Shown one piece after another: positions 23,817 through 36,969 of a stretch of DNA of 64,000 nucleotides. Where the stretch lies: contig CM070512.1 of assembly GCA_036346375.1 (NCBI GenBank), forward strand, positions 40,842,466 through 40,906,465, given 5' to 3'. The stretch comes from Guadua angustifolia (taxonomy: Eukaryota; Streptophyta; Magnoliopsida; Poales; Poaceae). Position 1 is the stretch's first letter; every line of letters begins with the position of its first letter. A program made the translations under genes and the position numbers. Below the pieces are notes generated by a model that was given only the letters and a program-made list of their open reading frames with translations, had not been told where the DNA came from and searched no databases.

Positions 23817-23871
23817 TAGTTTACTATTGAAAAATAAAGACTTAAGGAGTCCATACCTACGATGTAGCAGC

Positions 23872-24060
23872 CACCTTGATTGAAACTTTGATTATCGATA
23901 TCTTCTCAAATTTTTAAATATTTGCATTGAAAAATCATATACAGAGGTTTGTCAAGAAGAGCACTTTCATAATATTTATAATTTTATTGAATTTTATAAA
24001 TATATTATAATAAAAATTAATTGTGAAAGTTATATTTTTTACACCTTGAGAGGAAGTATT
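23872..24060. mobile_element. Degraded third Stowaway-related remnant
   Basis: The interior words (aaatatttgcattgaaaaatcatat, ttataaatatattataat) match the two complete Stowaways nearby, and it ends in ttgagaggaagta. The left terminus is missing. Confidence 0.6.
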
Positions 24061-24394
24061 ATATACTAATTGGAGACCCTCCTAAAAGACTCCACATTAA
24101 TCAGAAAATACTAAAAATTCCCACATTAATCAGAGAAAAAGAAAAAAATTGTAGAAATTCTCACATTAATTAGAGAAAAAGTAAACATCTCAATCGTTAA
24201 ATTTTTATAGAAGATCATGATCTGCGGCTGATTAAATAATGCATAGAGTCCATGTTTAAAAAGAGTTTAGATTTGTGTCTTAGTATGTCCGTTTAAAAAA
24301 TAATAATCTCTTTCCGAAATCAAACATGTCTTTTAGGCAATCGGGACTCTCTTTCTATCTCTCTTTTAAAACGTGATTTGTATACACCACAGGT
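24061..24394. other. AT-rich intergenic stretch with short direct repeats
   Basis: No gene. The phrase cacattaatcagagaaaaa recurs three times in variant form between about 24090 and 24185. Confidence 0.5.
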
Positions 24395-24514
24395 ACTACA
24401 CAACAGTGGCGGAGCCAAAAAGTTCCAAACAGAGGGGCTTAAAAAAGAGACATCCAAAATCAACTACTATTATCGTCGTATTGTAAAATAGTTGAAATTT
24501 AAATTGTATGCAAT

Positions 24515-25148
24515 TGTTGACACCAAAAACGTGAAGAGGGTTTCTGGCCTACAACACACCAGACGAACGCCGGGTTCAAGTTGTGCGCGAGCGTGCCAAT
24601 CGATTTGACCCTGCAATCGATAAGGAAGAGAATTGTAAAACTCAATCAAGTCGATCCTAAAGGCGAATCGGCTAGAAAAAATTGGCGAAAACCGATTGGA
24701 AGGGTAACTAGAATAGTCGATTAAGACTAATCCAGGGTAAAAAGCGATTAATTACGAAAAGCGATGCGCAACAAGGCAGAATAAATCAAACACGAAAAAT
24801 CAATGAGCGATCAAATAATCGGCGTCGCAACTTTATTTGATCGATGTTGACTTCTGAGATGAAAGATTACAATGCTAAAGGAAAAAACTACTGAGTAAAA
24901 ACTAGTAGATGTGTTGATGGTTGTGGATGTCCTTGAGCGACCTTAGTGCGCCTTTTATACTGTTTAGCGATCAGAGTCACGATCCAATACGACAATGTAA
25001 TCCGAATCGGCTTTGTAGTTTCCTATTTGGACTCTGTTTCCAAATATTACCCGTTCATTATCCAGATCCTTTGAGGTGCTTCGTATTGTATCCAAACTCG
25101 TGCTTTCCTGCCGTCTCTTGTCGCATTTTCCAAAAACTGGTGCAAACA
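24515..25148 (-). repeat. 3' LTR of the outer Gypsy element
   Basis: 634 bp, TG...CA ends, aligned with 51828-52473. It is shorter through several one- or two-base losses, many in c/g runs. The tataaaaggcgc promoter box lies near 24950-24961 on the minus strand. Confidence 0.9.
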
Positions 25149-25642
25149 TATGCCCCCCATTTTTGGAAGATAACTTGTTATCTTTCAAAAATATATCGGC
25201 TTCTCCATCCATCGGCTTCCTTATTGTTTGGTTAGGGAACCGCGTCAATAACTGCTATCTTTATTGCGCCGTAAAATCTTTAGTGCGGTTCAATGACATG
25301 CGTCGCCTCGGATTCACTTCCCGCCATTTGTACTTTTCACCGTGCTATATATATGCGGGACCCCCATGATCATTTTTACGCGTTCCTGCTTTCGCACCTC
25401 CTGCAATCGGCTTCCATCCTTCTATCGTCCTCTCTGTCTTTGGTGATCAAGCTTCCCCTCCTTCATCAATTTGAATGGATCCTTCACAGTCTTGATCCCG
25501 ATCCTGGCGAATCAATACTACCTAGAGCGGTAGAGAACATGACTACCGTCTGAGTTATTAACAAGGAAATTCCTAGACTCCTTTATCGGCTAAAGGATAC
25601 AATATAACGAGAATGGGGAAAAAGCTTTAGAGCTTGGCGATG

Positions 25643-26085
25643 TGTGGGATATGTATGTCGGGGCCCTGGCGATCTGCAAGGCCCGGTCAGTGAACTTGGG
25701 TCATGTCATTGGATAAAATTTGAAGGTTACTTAAATTGAGCAATGCATGAAGAATCGGGATAGACCCTAGTTTAGAAACCGAGTCGTATTAGGCGGGGAT
25801 GATTGTAATCCCAAGCGTCTGAGCTCGGGATAGGGACCCCTACCGTGTCAGAGTAGGACTCAATATTGTAACCGCCTTTCTCTACTATATAAAGGGAGGG
25901 GCGGGGCACCTCAAAGACGAGGATATCTCATCGACAAGCGGCTAGCCACATATAATTCGAGCCGCAGGACTAGGGTATTATCTCCATCGTGAGCCGAACA
26001 CATATACATCGGTGTTCTTGTGCTACCATCGAGTTTGGGTCGGTCGTAGCCCTTTTCATTATTAGCCGGAAACAAGCGTCGGCGG
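25643..26085 (+). repeat. 5' LTR of nested element A
   Basis: About 443 bp with a TATA box in actatataaaggg near 25882. It differs from the right LTR mostly by small indels. The exact 3' end is blurred; the copy at 36969 ends gacca. Confidence 0.85.
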
Positions 26086-26963
26086 TTAGCGCGCCCGGTA
26101 GGAAGCTGCGCTAGGATCAATCGCGACAAGTTCGATGGCAATCTTGAGAACATGACCACTTCGCCCGGCTCGGGTATTTAAGCCGGGCTGGATTTCATCG
26201 CCGAAACAACTTTGGTCATCTCTCCGTTTGGATTTGGATCGATTCGATCTGAAAACAATTCTAAGGTTCTCTTAGCCGGCCAACCACTTGGATCGGGACG
26301 GGCATGGGCTTTGTCCTGGACTGACAAGCCAAGAACCCGATCCTCAAATCTCGAGTCAAGCGAGCTAATGGCGAGCTCCGGCGGTCAAATCGTAAGAAAA
26401 CCACTTTCGGATTCACAGTCGATGCGCTTCATCTTCTGCACCTCCGGTCCGAGAGGATGAGGTAGGAAATTCCCAAGCTTTCACGGCGTGTTCGTGATCG
26501 AAAGCGGACCCGGCTGCAAAGGAACGCGGCAAATGCTACGGAGAGAACCATCATCATCAAGAAAACCTGCGAGACTCCTCCGGCCTGAGGCGAAGCGTGA
26601 ATGAAGAAATCTTGCGAGCGAAGGTGGGGAACCAATCGGTTTTCCATACCCCCAATGAGAACATCGTCGCCTCCAAGGCGCTTCTCGACACCTTAGCACC
26701 TTGCTCGGGACCGGATAGCGGCCGCTCCGATCGTAGCCCAAGTTCGGGCTATGGTTGTGGCGGCAATTCAAGACACCAAAGGCGCCAAGAAAAAGCGCCA
26801 TCCGTACTCGCCTCATCGCTTTCGTAGGCGAAAGCGATGTCTGCCGCGATGCGCCCCGCGGAGCTTCAACGAGAGGGCGCTTCGACCTGACATTGGCGGG
26901 ACCTCCGTGCAGATTTGAGCGCCGAAAACATGATCGCGAAGATGAAAAGGCGCGCAGCACGAG

Positions 26964-27790
26964 ATGACTTTGAACATTTTGGCATTAGCCACAGCGAGAG
27001 AAGACCGTCGAAACCTCCGCTACCCTGACGGAGGAAGGGAAGATCACCGAGGCAGTCGCCTCACGGCGTTCTCCAAAAGCGAGGCAATGGCCCTATTGAG
27101 GGCATCAGGGCTTTCACTCACGCCTTGGCGAGTGGTTTGGCTCGAAGGATTCAACCCAAAAAGCATCACCAAATTTGACGGAGAAAGAGATCTGGAGGCT
27201 TGGCTCCAAGTTTATTCCCTTGCGATCATGGCCGCTTGGGGAAATCACAATGTGATGGCCAACTACCTCCGGTCATGCGCACCTCTTCGGCTCAAGCATG
27301 GCTCACGGGGCTCCCGGCGAATTCCATAGACTCCTGGGAGGAACTCTGTGAGCATTTCATCACCAATTTTCAGGGCACTTACGGCGACCGGAACACGGTG
27401 GGACCTATACCGGCTTAGCTAGAAGAAGAGCGAGGCAGCTCAGAGAATTCATCCGCGCTTCATGCGAGAAGAAGAATCTGATCGGGGACATTTCGGAGGC
27501 AGCGATCATCGCGGCATTCGGAAGAGCGTCAACGACCCGACCACGATCAAAAGATGTCTCGAAGCCGCCATCCACCGTAAGGGAGATGTTTGGTGGCGGA
27601 TCGATGTCAACGGCCTCGGATGCTTTAGCGAGCGACAAGATGATCGCCCACATCGAGAAAGACAAAAAGGATTCTGTTGGGTCAACAAGACAGCGTGTGA
27701 AGCGGAAGCTTAGAAGAAATAGTGGCGGCGGACAGAGCAAGACCGACGGCAGCGCGCGCGAGCCGACAACTATGACACGGTGATGGAGGC
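26964..27790 (+). pseudogene. gag of element A, frameshifted
   Basis: Across shifting frames the capsid-type retrotransposon gag domain is visible. 27130-27220 gives FNPKSITKFDGERDLEAWL. 27230-27410 gives AQAWLTGLPANSIDSWEELC and then HFITNFQGTYGDRNTV, typical of grass Gypsy gag. At 27790-27850 a nucleocapsid-like CPFHPNSKHLVKDCF follows. At least three frame changes lie between the blocks. It would encode the particle protein in an intact relative. Confidence 0.8.
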
Positions 27791-28079
27791 AATATGTCCC
27801 TTTCACCCAAATAGTAAACATCTTGTGAAGGATTGTTTCACTTTGAGTAGGTTTGCGGAGAGTCGAGCGACACGCCAAGGGCGAAGCAAAGGAAGAAGAA
27901 AAGAAGAAACAAGATCCCCACGAAGATGGCGATGGAGAATATCAAAAGATGGAGCAGAACTCAATTACATCTACGGGGTTCAATGGCCTATGAGTCAAAA
28001 GCAGCGAAGCTCACGGAGAGAGCGTCAACGCCATCATGCGGCGGTACCTCAATACCTCAAATGGTCAGAGGTCCCCATA

Positions 28080-28560
28080 ACCTTGATAGCTCGAGACCAT
28101 CAGGACTACATCCGTGCCGAAAGATTTTATTTGGTATTGGACCGGTGGTTATAGCGTCAAACTCAAAAAGTGCTGGTCGATGGGGAAGTGGACTCAATGT
28201 ACTTTTCTCCAAGACCTTGACGAAATGAAGATCCCTCGCTCCGAGTTGAAGCGGGGCTCGTCACCCTTCCATGGAGTAATTCCCGGAACTTCTTCCGTTC
28301 CACTCGGCCAAATCACCTTGCCGGTCACGTTTGGAACCAAGGAGAATTTCCGGATGGAGTACCTTAACCGAGGTGGTGACTTCCGGGCGGCATATCCGCC
28401 ATTGCAGGCGAGGCGGCTGGCGATTCATGGCCGTGCCACATTATACCTACCTCGTCACGAAAATGCGGGACCAAGGGTATAATCTCTGTTCATGGCGATG
28501 TCAGCGGTCGTTCATCTGCGACAAAAAGGCGTGAGATGGTGAAGCTCAAGAGGCGGCGAG
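28080..28560 (+). pseudogene. Retroviral-type aspartic protease region of element A, frameshifted
   Basis: The block around 28160-28230 encodes SGLNVLFSKTL preceded by the active-site region, where a base loss shifts the frame through the DG-GS motif. It continues with PRSELKRG, PFHGVIPGTSSVPLG and ITLPVTFGTKENF (28230-28370), a stretch conserved in grass Gypsy polyproteins. Dead because of frame changes. Confidence 0.75.
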
Positions 28561-28639
28561 CAGACGAAGAAGATCGGTGACGCCGCATCGAGGAGATGAA
28601 GGAGAAGTACCAACCAAGAAGCGAGCTAAGACAAGTTTG

Positions 28640-30480
28640 AAGCGATGAAGGGACCAAGAAAGGTAACCCTCGACCGTCTAGCTCAACGAGCGGCTTTGAT
28701 TGGGGCGAGGCCTCACCGCCAAATAGGAGGGCCAGCGCTCGTCACCTTCCTCCGGACCAGCCGGGACATCTTGGCGTGGAAACCATCCGACATGCGGTGT
28801 TCCCGAGTGATCGAGCACTCTTTGAACGTTGACGAAAAAGCCAAACCCATCAGCGGCTGACTCGAAGGTTTGCTCAAAGGCAGGAAGGAGGCCATCAAGG
28901 AGGAAATCACGAAGTTATTAGCGGCGAGGCTTTATAAAAAGTGTACCATCCGGTTGGTGGCGAACCGGTCTTGTTGCAAAAGAATAAAAAGGTGGCGCAT
29001 GTGCATTGATTATACCGATCTCAATAAGGCTGCCGAAAAGATCCTTCGGGTTGCCTCGTATTGACCGGTGGTAGATTCCACGGCGAGTGTGAACTCCTCG
29101 GCTTTACGGATGCCTACTCGAGGATATCACAGATTAGGCTAAAGAAGAAGATTGCATCAAGACCTCATTCATCACTCCGTTCGAGACCTTTTGCTACGTC
29201 ACAATGCCATTCGACGAAAACAATGGCGTGACTTACCAGCATATCTGGCGGTGTTTTCATTCGGATCGGGCGCAATGTGGAAGCATACGTTGATGGCGTT
29301 GTCGTCAAATCTCGGGCAAGGAAGACCTCATATCGACTTAGCGAAACCTTTGAAAGCCTAAGGGCCTACAAAATGAAGCTCAACCCGAAAAATCGTCTTG
29401 AGTCCGTCTGAAATTACTCGGATTCATTGTCTCTAGCGAGGCATCGAGGCAAACCTAGAAAAATCAATACAATCTTGAAGATGAAGCCTCCGATAATCGG
29501 AAAAGGCGTCCAAAAGCTCCTTGGATGCATGGTGGCACTCGTGATTCATCTCCGTCAGGGTCATGAGGATGCCTTTTTCAAACTTCTAAAAAGCAAGGTA
29601 ATTTTCAATGGACCCTTTGAAGCCACAATGGGCTTCGAAGAGTTAAAGGCGTTTACATCATCTCCACCGTCTTTGGTTCCTCCAATGCGGAAGAGCCCTC
29701 TTGCTTTACATCGCGCAACAACTCATGTAGTCGACCACGGCAATTGTGGTAGAAGCGGAAGGAAGAAGGGCACCTCAAAAATCTGAGACTGTCTACTTCA
29801 TAAGCGAGTATTGGGAGAGTCAAAGATGCGCTATCCACAAGTACAAAAACTACTATCGCCAGTGTTGCTTACCTCCATAAACTCAAGCACTACTTCCAAG
29901 AGCATTCAATCACGGTGGTTACCACTTTCCGGCAGGGACATACTTCTGGCAAGGGAAGCCCTTGGAGGATATAAAATGGGCAATTGAGCTTGGGGCCTTT
30001 GAATTATCCTTTAGGCCACGAGCGGCGGTAAAATCCCAAGTACTTGCGATTTCACCTTGAGAATGGATAGAGCGCAATCACCAACAAGCGTTGAAGAGTG
30101 GAATATTGGACAATGTACTTGACGGATCTCTCATGCTTTCGATAAGCGAGGAGCGGCGTGGTCCTCATTTCTCCAACGGTGGCGCTGAAATCGTCTTGCA
30201 AATTCACTTCGACATCAAACAACGCCGAGTCTGAAGCACTCATCCACGGACTTCGCATCGCGATATCTGCAGGTATCCGTGGCTAACGATTGGGGTGACT
30301 CCATCTTGGTGATCAATCAAGTCCAAAAGATTGGTCATGCATCGAAGACATCATGATGACATATTGCGGGGAGAGTGCGGAAGCTTGAAGACAAGTTTGT
30401 GGATAGGAGCTCATACGTGCTCGCCGTGACAACAGAAAGCGGATGAATTGGCAAGATTGGGTTCCCTCGGGCCATTACTG
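28640..30480 (+). pseudogene. Reverse transcriptase and RNase H region of element A, badly broken
   Basis: Recognisable islands are KEEITKLLAA at about 28900, RWRMCIDYTDLNKA at about 28990-29030, an ITPFG/FCYVTMPF-like strand at about 29170-29210 split over frames, and the region before LGQGRP at about 29270-29310 where the YVDD box would lie. RNase H-like text (WGDSILVINQVQ-type) lies near 30290-30330. Indels break almost every motif, so catalytic residues cannot be scored. Confidence 0.65.
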
Positions 30481-30769
30481 CCGTGGGGTTTTTGTTGAAG
30501 AAATCTACAAGCCCTCGATAAGCGGGGAAGCGAGAATAAGTCAGAAGAGATCACGAAGAGGAGGTCCTAGTCATCGGCCTGGTTGGGCGGCCCTTTTCTC
30601 AATTACTTATTGAAGAGCGAACTTCGAAGGCCGGACGAAGCGGAATGCATCTCGCTTGGCGCGGCAAGAGCTACGTGGTGGTAGGAGAAGAGTTATTTGG
30701 AGCGCCTCTGGAGTTCTAAGGCGATGCATATCGGCGAAGAAGGAAAGGAACTACTCGAAATCCACTCGG

Positions 30770-31800
30770 GAATTTGTGGGCATCACGCCGCGTCAAGCTT
30801 GTTGGTAGGCAAAGCGTGTCGACAAAACTTCTTCGGCCGACTACCGTGACCGACGCGAAGGCGTCGTCCGAACTGCGAAAGGTGCAGTTCTTTGCTTTCG
30901 CCAAATACGTGCTGCCCGAGCGCAAACAATTCCGATCCTTGGCGTTCGCGATGCGGGGGCTTGACATGGTCGGCCCATTGAAGAAGGCTCAAAGGCGGCT
31001 TCACCCACCTCTTTATCGCCGTCGATAAATTCACTAAATGGATAGAAGCAAAGCCGGTAGCTACCATCACGGCCAAAGCCAAGGAATTCTTCAAGAAATT
31101 GTGGTAAGATTCGGCGTACCAAGCAGGATTATCACGGACAATGGAACCCAATTCGAGGAGAAGAGTTTCAAGATTGGTGTAATAAGTTGGGCATCAAAAT
31201 CTGCTTTGCCTCTGTGGCCCATCGAGAACAGCGGTCGGTGGAAAGAAACAAGCGGCATGGTCTTTGCGGGGTTTAAAAACCGCGGATCTTGACCGTCTTA
31301 AGCCGTCACGCCACGAGATGGGTGAAAGAAGCGCCATCGATACTGCAGGGTGAAACCACCCAGCCGAGATCCCGGGCGATCACCCTTCTTTACGGTCTCA
31401 CGGCTCGGGCGGTCCTACCTAAATTAACCCGGATCCCCACGGTCGGAGCTTCAAGAAGGGCGAGTCGGAGGAAAGTAGATTGGAAGATATCGGCGAGGTT
31501 GGAAGAGGCAAGAGATCGCCGTGATCGATCGGCCAAATACCTTGAGCACTGCGTCGGTATCACGGCCAAAGCGTCCGGCGAGCATTTTCAAGGGTGATTT
31601 GGTTACGATAAAAAGTCGAAGCCGAGCACAAGCTATCCCCATTTTGGGAAGGTCCTACATCGTTGGCCAATGCTTGGCGTCCGAGACCTCTGAGGCTCAA
31701 GCGAGAAGATGGCGCCATCATAAACAACTCATGGAATATAATGACTACGTCGCTTTTATTCTTGAAAAAAGTTCAATAAGGTGTCAAATCTAGTCCAAAA
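30770..31800 (+). pseudogene. Integrase region of element A, frameshifted
   Basis: GLDMVGPLKKAQ at about 30958-31000 carries the first catalytic Asp, and FGVPSRIITDNGTQFEEKSF at about 31110-31170 the second. The third (Glu) region near 31230 is disrupted. Later blocks (ITLLYGLTARAVLP, DRRDRSAKYL) match the linker and C-terminal part of Gypsy integrases. Confidence 0.75.
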
Positions 31801-33700
31801 TTGACTTGCTACTCAATTGTTCCTCAATTAAGCGATGAAAGTCGGGGCTACACCTAATAGTGTTAGCATCTTAACTCTAATCAAGAGGATATTTGTTCAA
31901 AGGCGTACCATGTATCGATTTTTCTATTCAATTGACTTGCTACTCAATTGTTTCTCAATTAAGCGATAAGTCGGGGCTACACTAATGGTGTTGCACATGT
32001 GCAACCCGCATGCAAACCAGTTCCTATTTTTTCGGCGATCACGACTAGATCCGAGTACTCACAGACCCGATTAAGAAATCCTGAACGAAAAAAGCTTAGT
32101 CACCTGAAAGCACGTTTGAGGAAAAAACTCACGTCGCTCGGGGGCCACGCTAATCGGACAGGGTGTTCAAGTACGCAAAGGAAAAATCACTCGGAAAAGT
32201 CGGCCAAGACCTAAATAAGGAAAAAGCAGAAGGCGAGCTGCAGTTAAAATAATATTACAAGAAGATCATCATTGTTCACAACTTCAGCATCTTTCACCAA
32301 ATATACACACAAAGCAAAAGTACCACTGCAAAAGTTCAAAATGAGGCCGCACTTCTATGCTTCTACGCCCTTCTCGCCGGCGCACCGCCGACGGCTTCAA
32401 TGAGGCGTCCTTAGCCTATAACAAGCCTAGGGCGGCCTCGATCAAAGCATCAACGGCGGTGGTGTCGGGCGGCGGCCTCCCGCTCCGCGCTTCCGCCATA
32501 GCAAGATCAAACTCCGCCCGAGCTCGGCATGATCGTCTTGAGACTCCGTGAGGCATCCTCCCCAAAATTGAAGATCAGGTTTGCGATCCATGGCGCTACC
32601 GGTGGGCCTGGCGACTCGGGAGAAAGAGGCAAGGGGGAGAGAGCCTCGGAGGAAGAAGAAGAGTCCATGAAAAAGAAGAGGAGAACCTGCGAAAGAGGAG
32701 TGACCTAGCGTCAGATACAATTTAGCGGGCACAAAAAGAGGAACAAATTGGATGAAGACGGTAGTCTTATTTGCGAAATGCGAAAACCGAGGCCAAACCT
32801 CGCTCTTATACAAAACAGCGCTGCTCCGTGAAGACCCAACCCGCTCAAAGCGGCGCTGTCACCAAGGTGGGAAGGCGGTCCACCTTACGGGCGTCTTGTT
32901 ACACACATCTTGAGGAGGTCGAGGCGTCAAACTAAACGAAGCGTCACGGGCGGCCCGGGAGGACAAGCGACTTAATGGGCCCAAGCCCAACGAACACGCT
33001 AAACAAGGATTAAACATTTCACGAAAGAAAAATCAGGTCAGGGCATAATTCTTTCAATGAAACAAAAATCCCAAAGTCCAAATGGAACAAGTTCGGTATA
33101 AGCAGAGGATTCGCGGGACCCGGATCTAAGTTTTTCACCAAGGCAATGGCGAATACTCTTGACTTCGTCCATGAGGCAAGCGCTGATCATCACCAACAAT
33201 CTGGGCAAAACCTTCTTGAGCGACTTTTAGCTCCACTTTCATGAGTCTGAGGACTTGTAATCGCCAACACTTAGCGAGCACTGCAATCGCAACATCCTCG
33301 GTCGTGGTAATCTTTGTAGAAGCTTCCTCCAACCTCTGAATTGTAAAATTTGGCGTCATGGGGACATTCTTTGATCACAAGCTTCATCGGGACTCAAGAT
33401 CCATGACACCTTCTCGCGCTTGCTTGGAAGCGATCGGTTCGCGCCTTAGCACCGGATCTTTTCATCAAGTACACAGGCCGAAGCTTGCGAATTGACTCGG
33501 TGCACTACAATATACCAGACGGATGAGTTGGCCCGACAAAATAGCGACAAGCGAAGCGGGAAGCAAGACCAGAGTGTACCTCCTAATTCTCTCGTTAACT
33601 TGGCTACTGTTCCTTAGCATCTGCTTTAGCCTTCTTTAATTCTTTATTCTGGGAAAAAGAGGCTTCGAACTTCTCCCGGAAATCTGACGAAAAAGGAAGA
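31801..33700. other. Non-coding tail of element A between integrase and antisense gene
   Basis: Contains a short repeated phrase (ttgacttgctactcaattgtt, at about 31802 and 31930, each followed by aagcgat-a-agtcggggctacac). I see no clear protein domain; scattered frames are short and unconvincing. Confidence 0.5.
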
Positions 33701-36443
33701 CCAGGGCATCAGAAGACGAGGGACAAAGCTGGGGCTCGAAGCATTTGGGCAAAGGAGTTACCATCAGAAAGACTGGTCAAGTTTAACTTTTCTGCCTCCA
33801 GGGACTGGATCGACTTCGAAGTCCTTCCAGTTCCTCTCGATTCTCTGCGCGAGTGCGTGTGAGCTCCGCCTCAAACTCATTACGAACTTGCTCGAGCTCT
33901 TCAGTATAGTCTTTCCTCATTTTCATCCTCGGGAGTAGTTTTTGAAGAAGATAGTTCCGGTCCTTGGCAAAAGATGACAAAGCGCTAGAGGCAGCGAGCA
34001 ATGTCAAGCTTCACGAAGAAAAGAAGATCATCGAAGAAAAGTACGGCGCAAGCAATTCACCTTGCCGAGTCGCGTACACTCGCGAGCAGCATCGAAGAAT
34101 GACGCCCAGTTCTGTCTTTCGATCTCGCCGTCCAATAGGACTAAGTCACCTTCGTCATCGAAGAACGCGAGACATACCGGAGATCTCGGGCGGGAAGGTG
34201 GAAAATTTCAATACATGGCGGTGGTGGCGAGGAGAGAGAGAACTTCTGGCGCAAGCGATGTGGGCAGTCGACTCGAGAAGGCAAGGCGGTAGGGCGTCAC
34301 TCGGCTCCAGAAGGCACTTTCGATGTCGAGGCTGCGGAGGCATGACATCAGTCGGCGTCTCAGCCCCTGCCGCGTTAGCCGCGCTTCCACCAGCGACCGC
34401 AGAAGGCTTCAAGAGTGGTTCCTCGTGAAGAATTTCTTCAACAGGATCCCTGCAAGAAGTAGCGATCAGGACATGAACCAGAGGGGAGCAAGGAAAGGGT
34501 GACAAGGAATCAACTGTTGGACCTTGTTATCTTGCACTTCAAACCCTTCCGGGTAGCAGGACTATCAGCAGGTGCACCAGTCGGGCGAGCGAACGAAGGT
34601 ATATTCTCGGTAGCAGGATGGGCCTGGGGCTCGAATGCTTCATGTGCTGAGGACTAGCTCGAAGAGGAAGAAGTCGGGGGAGGAGGCCACATAGCCGTGG
34701 TGTCCCGGATCTTCGGGCCACCAGTCGAGCGTACATTGCTCGCCCACCGCTTCCTCTTAGCCTTCGTGCAATTGGTTTTCCCTTTCCCAGCAGGATCGCC
34801 ATGAGATCGGCTACCTTGCTCCGCCGCGTAGGGGCTGCGAAGAAGCCTGATCGAGAAAGGCCGCTTGTCACCTTTATGTATAAGGAATTGAGGGAAGCGC
34901 GCATCGGAGAAAAATGCTTCTCGTTCTGTAAGTTTGGAAAAAGGAGAGTACATATTCAAATCAAAGTCAGAGCAAAAATCAAAAAGACCTAGCATAGAAA
35001 TACCATGGAGACCCCTTAAGAAAGTATTTGGATGGAGTTTAGTAAAGGCCTTGGGTTAGGGAGCAGCGATTTTCTCATTTAGGCGAAGAAATCAGCGACC
35101 ACGACCAAGAATGCCGCCGAGAAATTTCATCGAAACCTCCGGGTCCGGATCGTAGCGGCCTTCATACTCATATCCGAGGTGAACTCGGTCCTTGAGAGGT
35201 TGAATTGACGGAGTGCGAAGTTGGCAACAACGGCCATGCCCGATAAGCCCATTCTCCTTCAATTCAACAATCGGCCCCATAAGGTCGACAACTTGGTCCA
35301 TTCCGTTGTCTTTGGGAAGCGATGTCGGTCGGGAGAAGGCTTAGGTGGTGTCGGTGAAGGCGAAAGCGGAGGATCGAGGATTGGCGCAATAAAACCACTC
35401 TTGGTGCCAACCCTTGTTTGAGGTTTTAAAGGGAATATTAATGTAAGATTTTTCATGCCCTCCCTCGGTGAAATCCGGCCAACTGTTTTAGGAGAATTCT
35501 TCTTTGGGGAAGGGCTTGAGGAGGAAAAGATGGCGAAAAAGATCAAAATGAGGCGAATGCCAAGATAGGCCTCGCGAGATTAACAAAGCGACAATTTGAA
35601 GAATGGAGTTAGGGTTAAGATGAGTTAACTCGATTCCATAAAACTTCAAAGAACACTGCATGAAGAAAGGGGGATGGGAAGACCAAGTCGGCAAAAAGGA
35701 TTCAAAGACGACCACCTCTTGACCGAGGGTAGGCGAATTCACTGCTTGCGGGCGGCGGTAAGCATCACCAAAGGCGGAAAAACACCAATGCCTACTAAAT
35801 CCTCCAGTCGTCCCTCTGTCGTCACCGAAGTAGCCCAATCTTTGGTCGAAGCGGAAGGAGGAACGGTTGCGGGAGAAGGAGGCGACATCCTTGAATGAAG
35901 GATCCTTGATCATGTGAAACTAGGGTAACGAGAAAAGTTAGCCCTAGCAGGAGAGTCATGAAGGAGAAAAAGTTGGAGAGCAAGGGGCAAGTAGCAGCGG
36001 TACAAAGCCACCCTATTTGCTCGGCCCGATAAGGAAGCGGCGCCGATTCTGCGCCCGGCGGAAATCGCGTCACCTTCCCATAACCTGAAAGCAGCCCTAG
36101 GGAGCATTTGAGGTGGGCGATCAAATACGCATGGCGTACATAATTGCCGATGGCCCAAAAGAGTCAAGTTAACAAGTGGTGCGCCCAAGATGGGCCCAAA
36201 AGCGAATCCGTAACACACGGGTAAATGGGTACCACTCCGAAACAACATCCTCTTCACGGTATACCTCATATCGGGGCCAAAAGCGATAACGTTTAAGAAC
36301 GAAGTCGGTGCCATAAAGATGATTTTCGAAGATAAATGCTTGAAACATACAAGAAATCGGTCGACTGTGTCTGGGACAAAACAGTTCAAAACAAGGAAAG
36401 CTCGGCGAGTTCTTCGTGACCTCTTTTGCCCAACAACAAGCAC
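33700..36443 (-). pseudogene. Antisense gene of element A with Transposase_28-type domain
   Basis: On the minus strand, opposite to gag-pol, 35913-35488 encodes LGQEVVVFESFLPTW...FYGIELTHLNPNSILQIV then FDLFRHLFLLKP. This is the conserved core of the plant family called putative gypsy-type transposon protein (Transposase_28). The next blocks fit its continuation: 35546-35259 with REGMKNLTLIFPLK, and 35301-35092 with DRVHLGYEYEGRYDPDPEV. A charged coiled-coil-like part follows at 34007-33783 (TEELEQVRNEFEAEL). Frame breaks and probably introns separate the blocks. Such antisense genes sit between integrase and 3' LTR in Tat-like elements; their function is unknown. Confidence 0.7.
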
Positions 36444-36516
36444 TTTCGGCTAAAAGCACTCGGGAAGGCTTAACGGTTGGAAGGCATTTTGATCATGAAG
36501 CACTCGGGGAGACTCT

Positions 36517-36969
36517 TGTGGGATATGTATGTCCGGGGCCCTGCTTGATCTGCAAAGGCCAGTCGAGTGAACTTGGGTCATGTCATTGGATAAAATTGAA
36601 AGGTTACTTAATTGAGCAATGCATGAAGAATCGGGATAGACCCTAGTTTAAGAAACCGAGTCGTATTAGGCGGGGATGATTGTAATCCCAACCGTCTGAG
36701 CTCGGGATAGGAACCCCTACGCCGTATCCGAGTAGGACTCAATATTGTAACCGCCTTTCTCTACTATATAAAGGGAGGGGCGGGGCACCTCAAAAACAGG
36801 ATATCTCATCGACAAGCGACTAGCCACATATAATTCGAGCACAGGACTAGGGTATTATCTCCATCGTGAGAGCCGAACACGTATACATCGGGTGTTCTTG
36901 TGCTACCATCGAGTTTGGGTCAGTAGCGTAGCCCCCTTTTCATTATTAGCCGGAAACAAGCGTCGACCA
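36517..36969 (+). repeat. 3' LTR of nested element A
   Basis: 453 bp, tgtggg...gacca, followed directly by the target duplication cgatg. TATA box near 36759. Confidence 0.9.

Larger units (their letters stand above)
25643..36969 (+). mobile_element. Nested Ty3/Gypsy element A, plus strand, with antisense gene
   Basis: The LTRs at 25643-26085 and 36517-36969 start tgtgggatatgtatgtc. The perfect 5-bp duplication cgatg lies at 25638-25642 and 36970-36974. A primer-site-like agcgcgcccggtagg follows the left LTR, and a purine-rich cactcggggagactct precedes the right one. In order, gag, protease, RT, RNase H and integrase pieces lie on the plus strand, and a Transposase_28-type gene lies on the minus strand before the 3' LTR. 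It inserted into the outer element near the 5' side of that element's antisense gene. Every coding part is frameshifted. Confidence 0.9.

Noticed and set aside
35910..36443. 177-codon minus-strand frame at the start of element A's antisense gene
   Set aside because: No recognisable domain; it lies upstream of the Transposase_28 block and looks like leader sequence. Not claimed as a separate gene.
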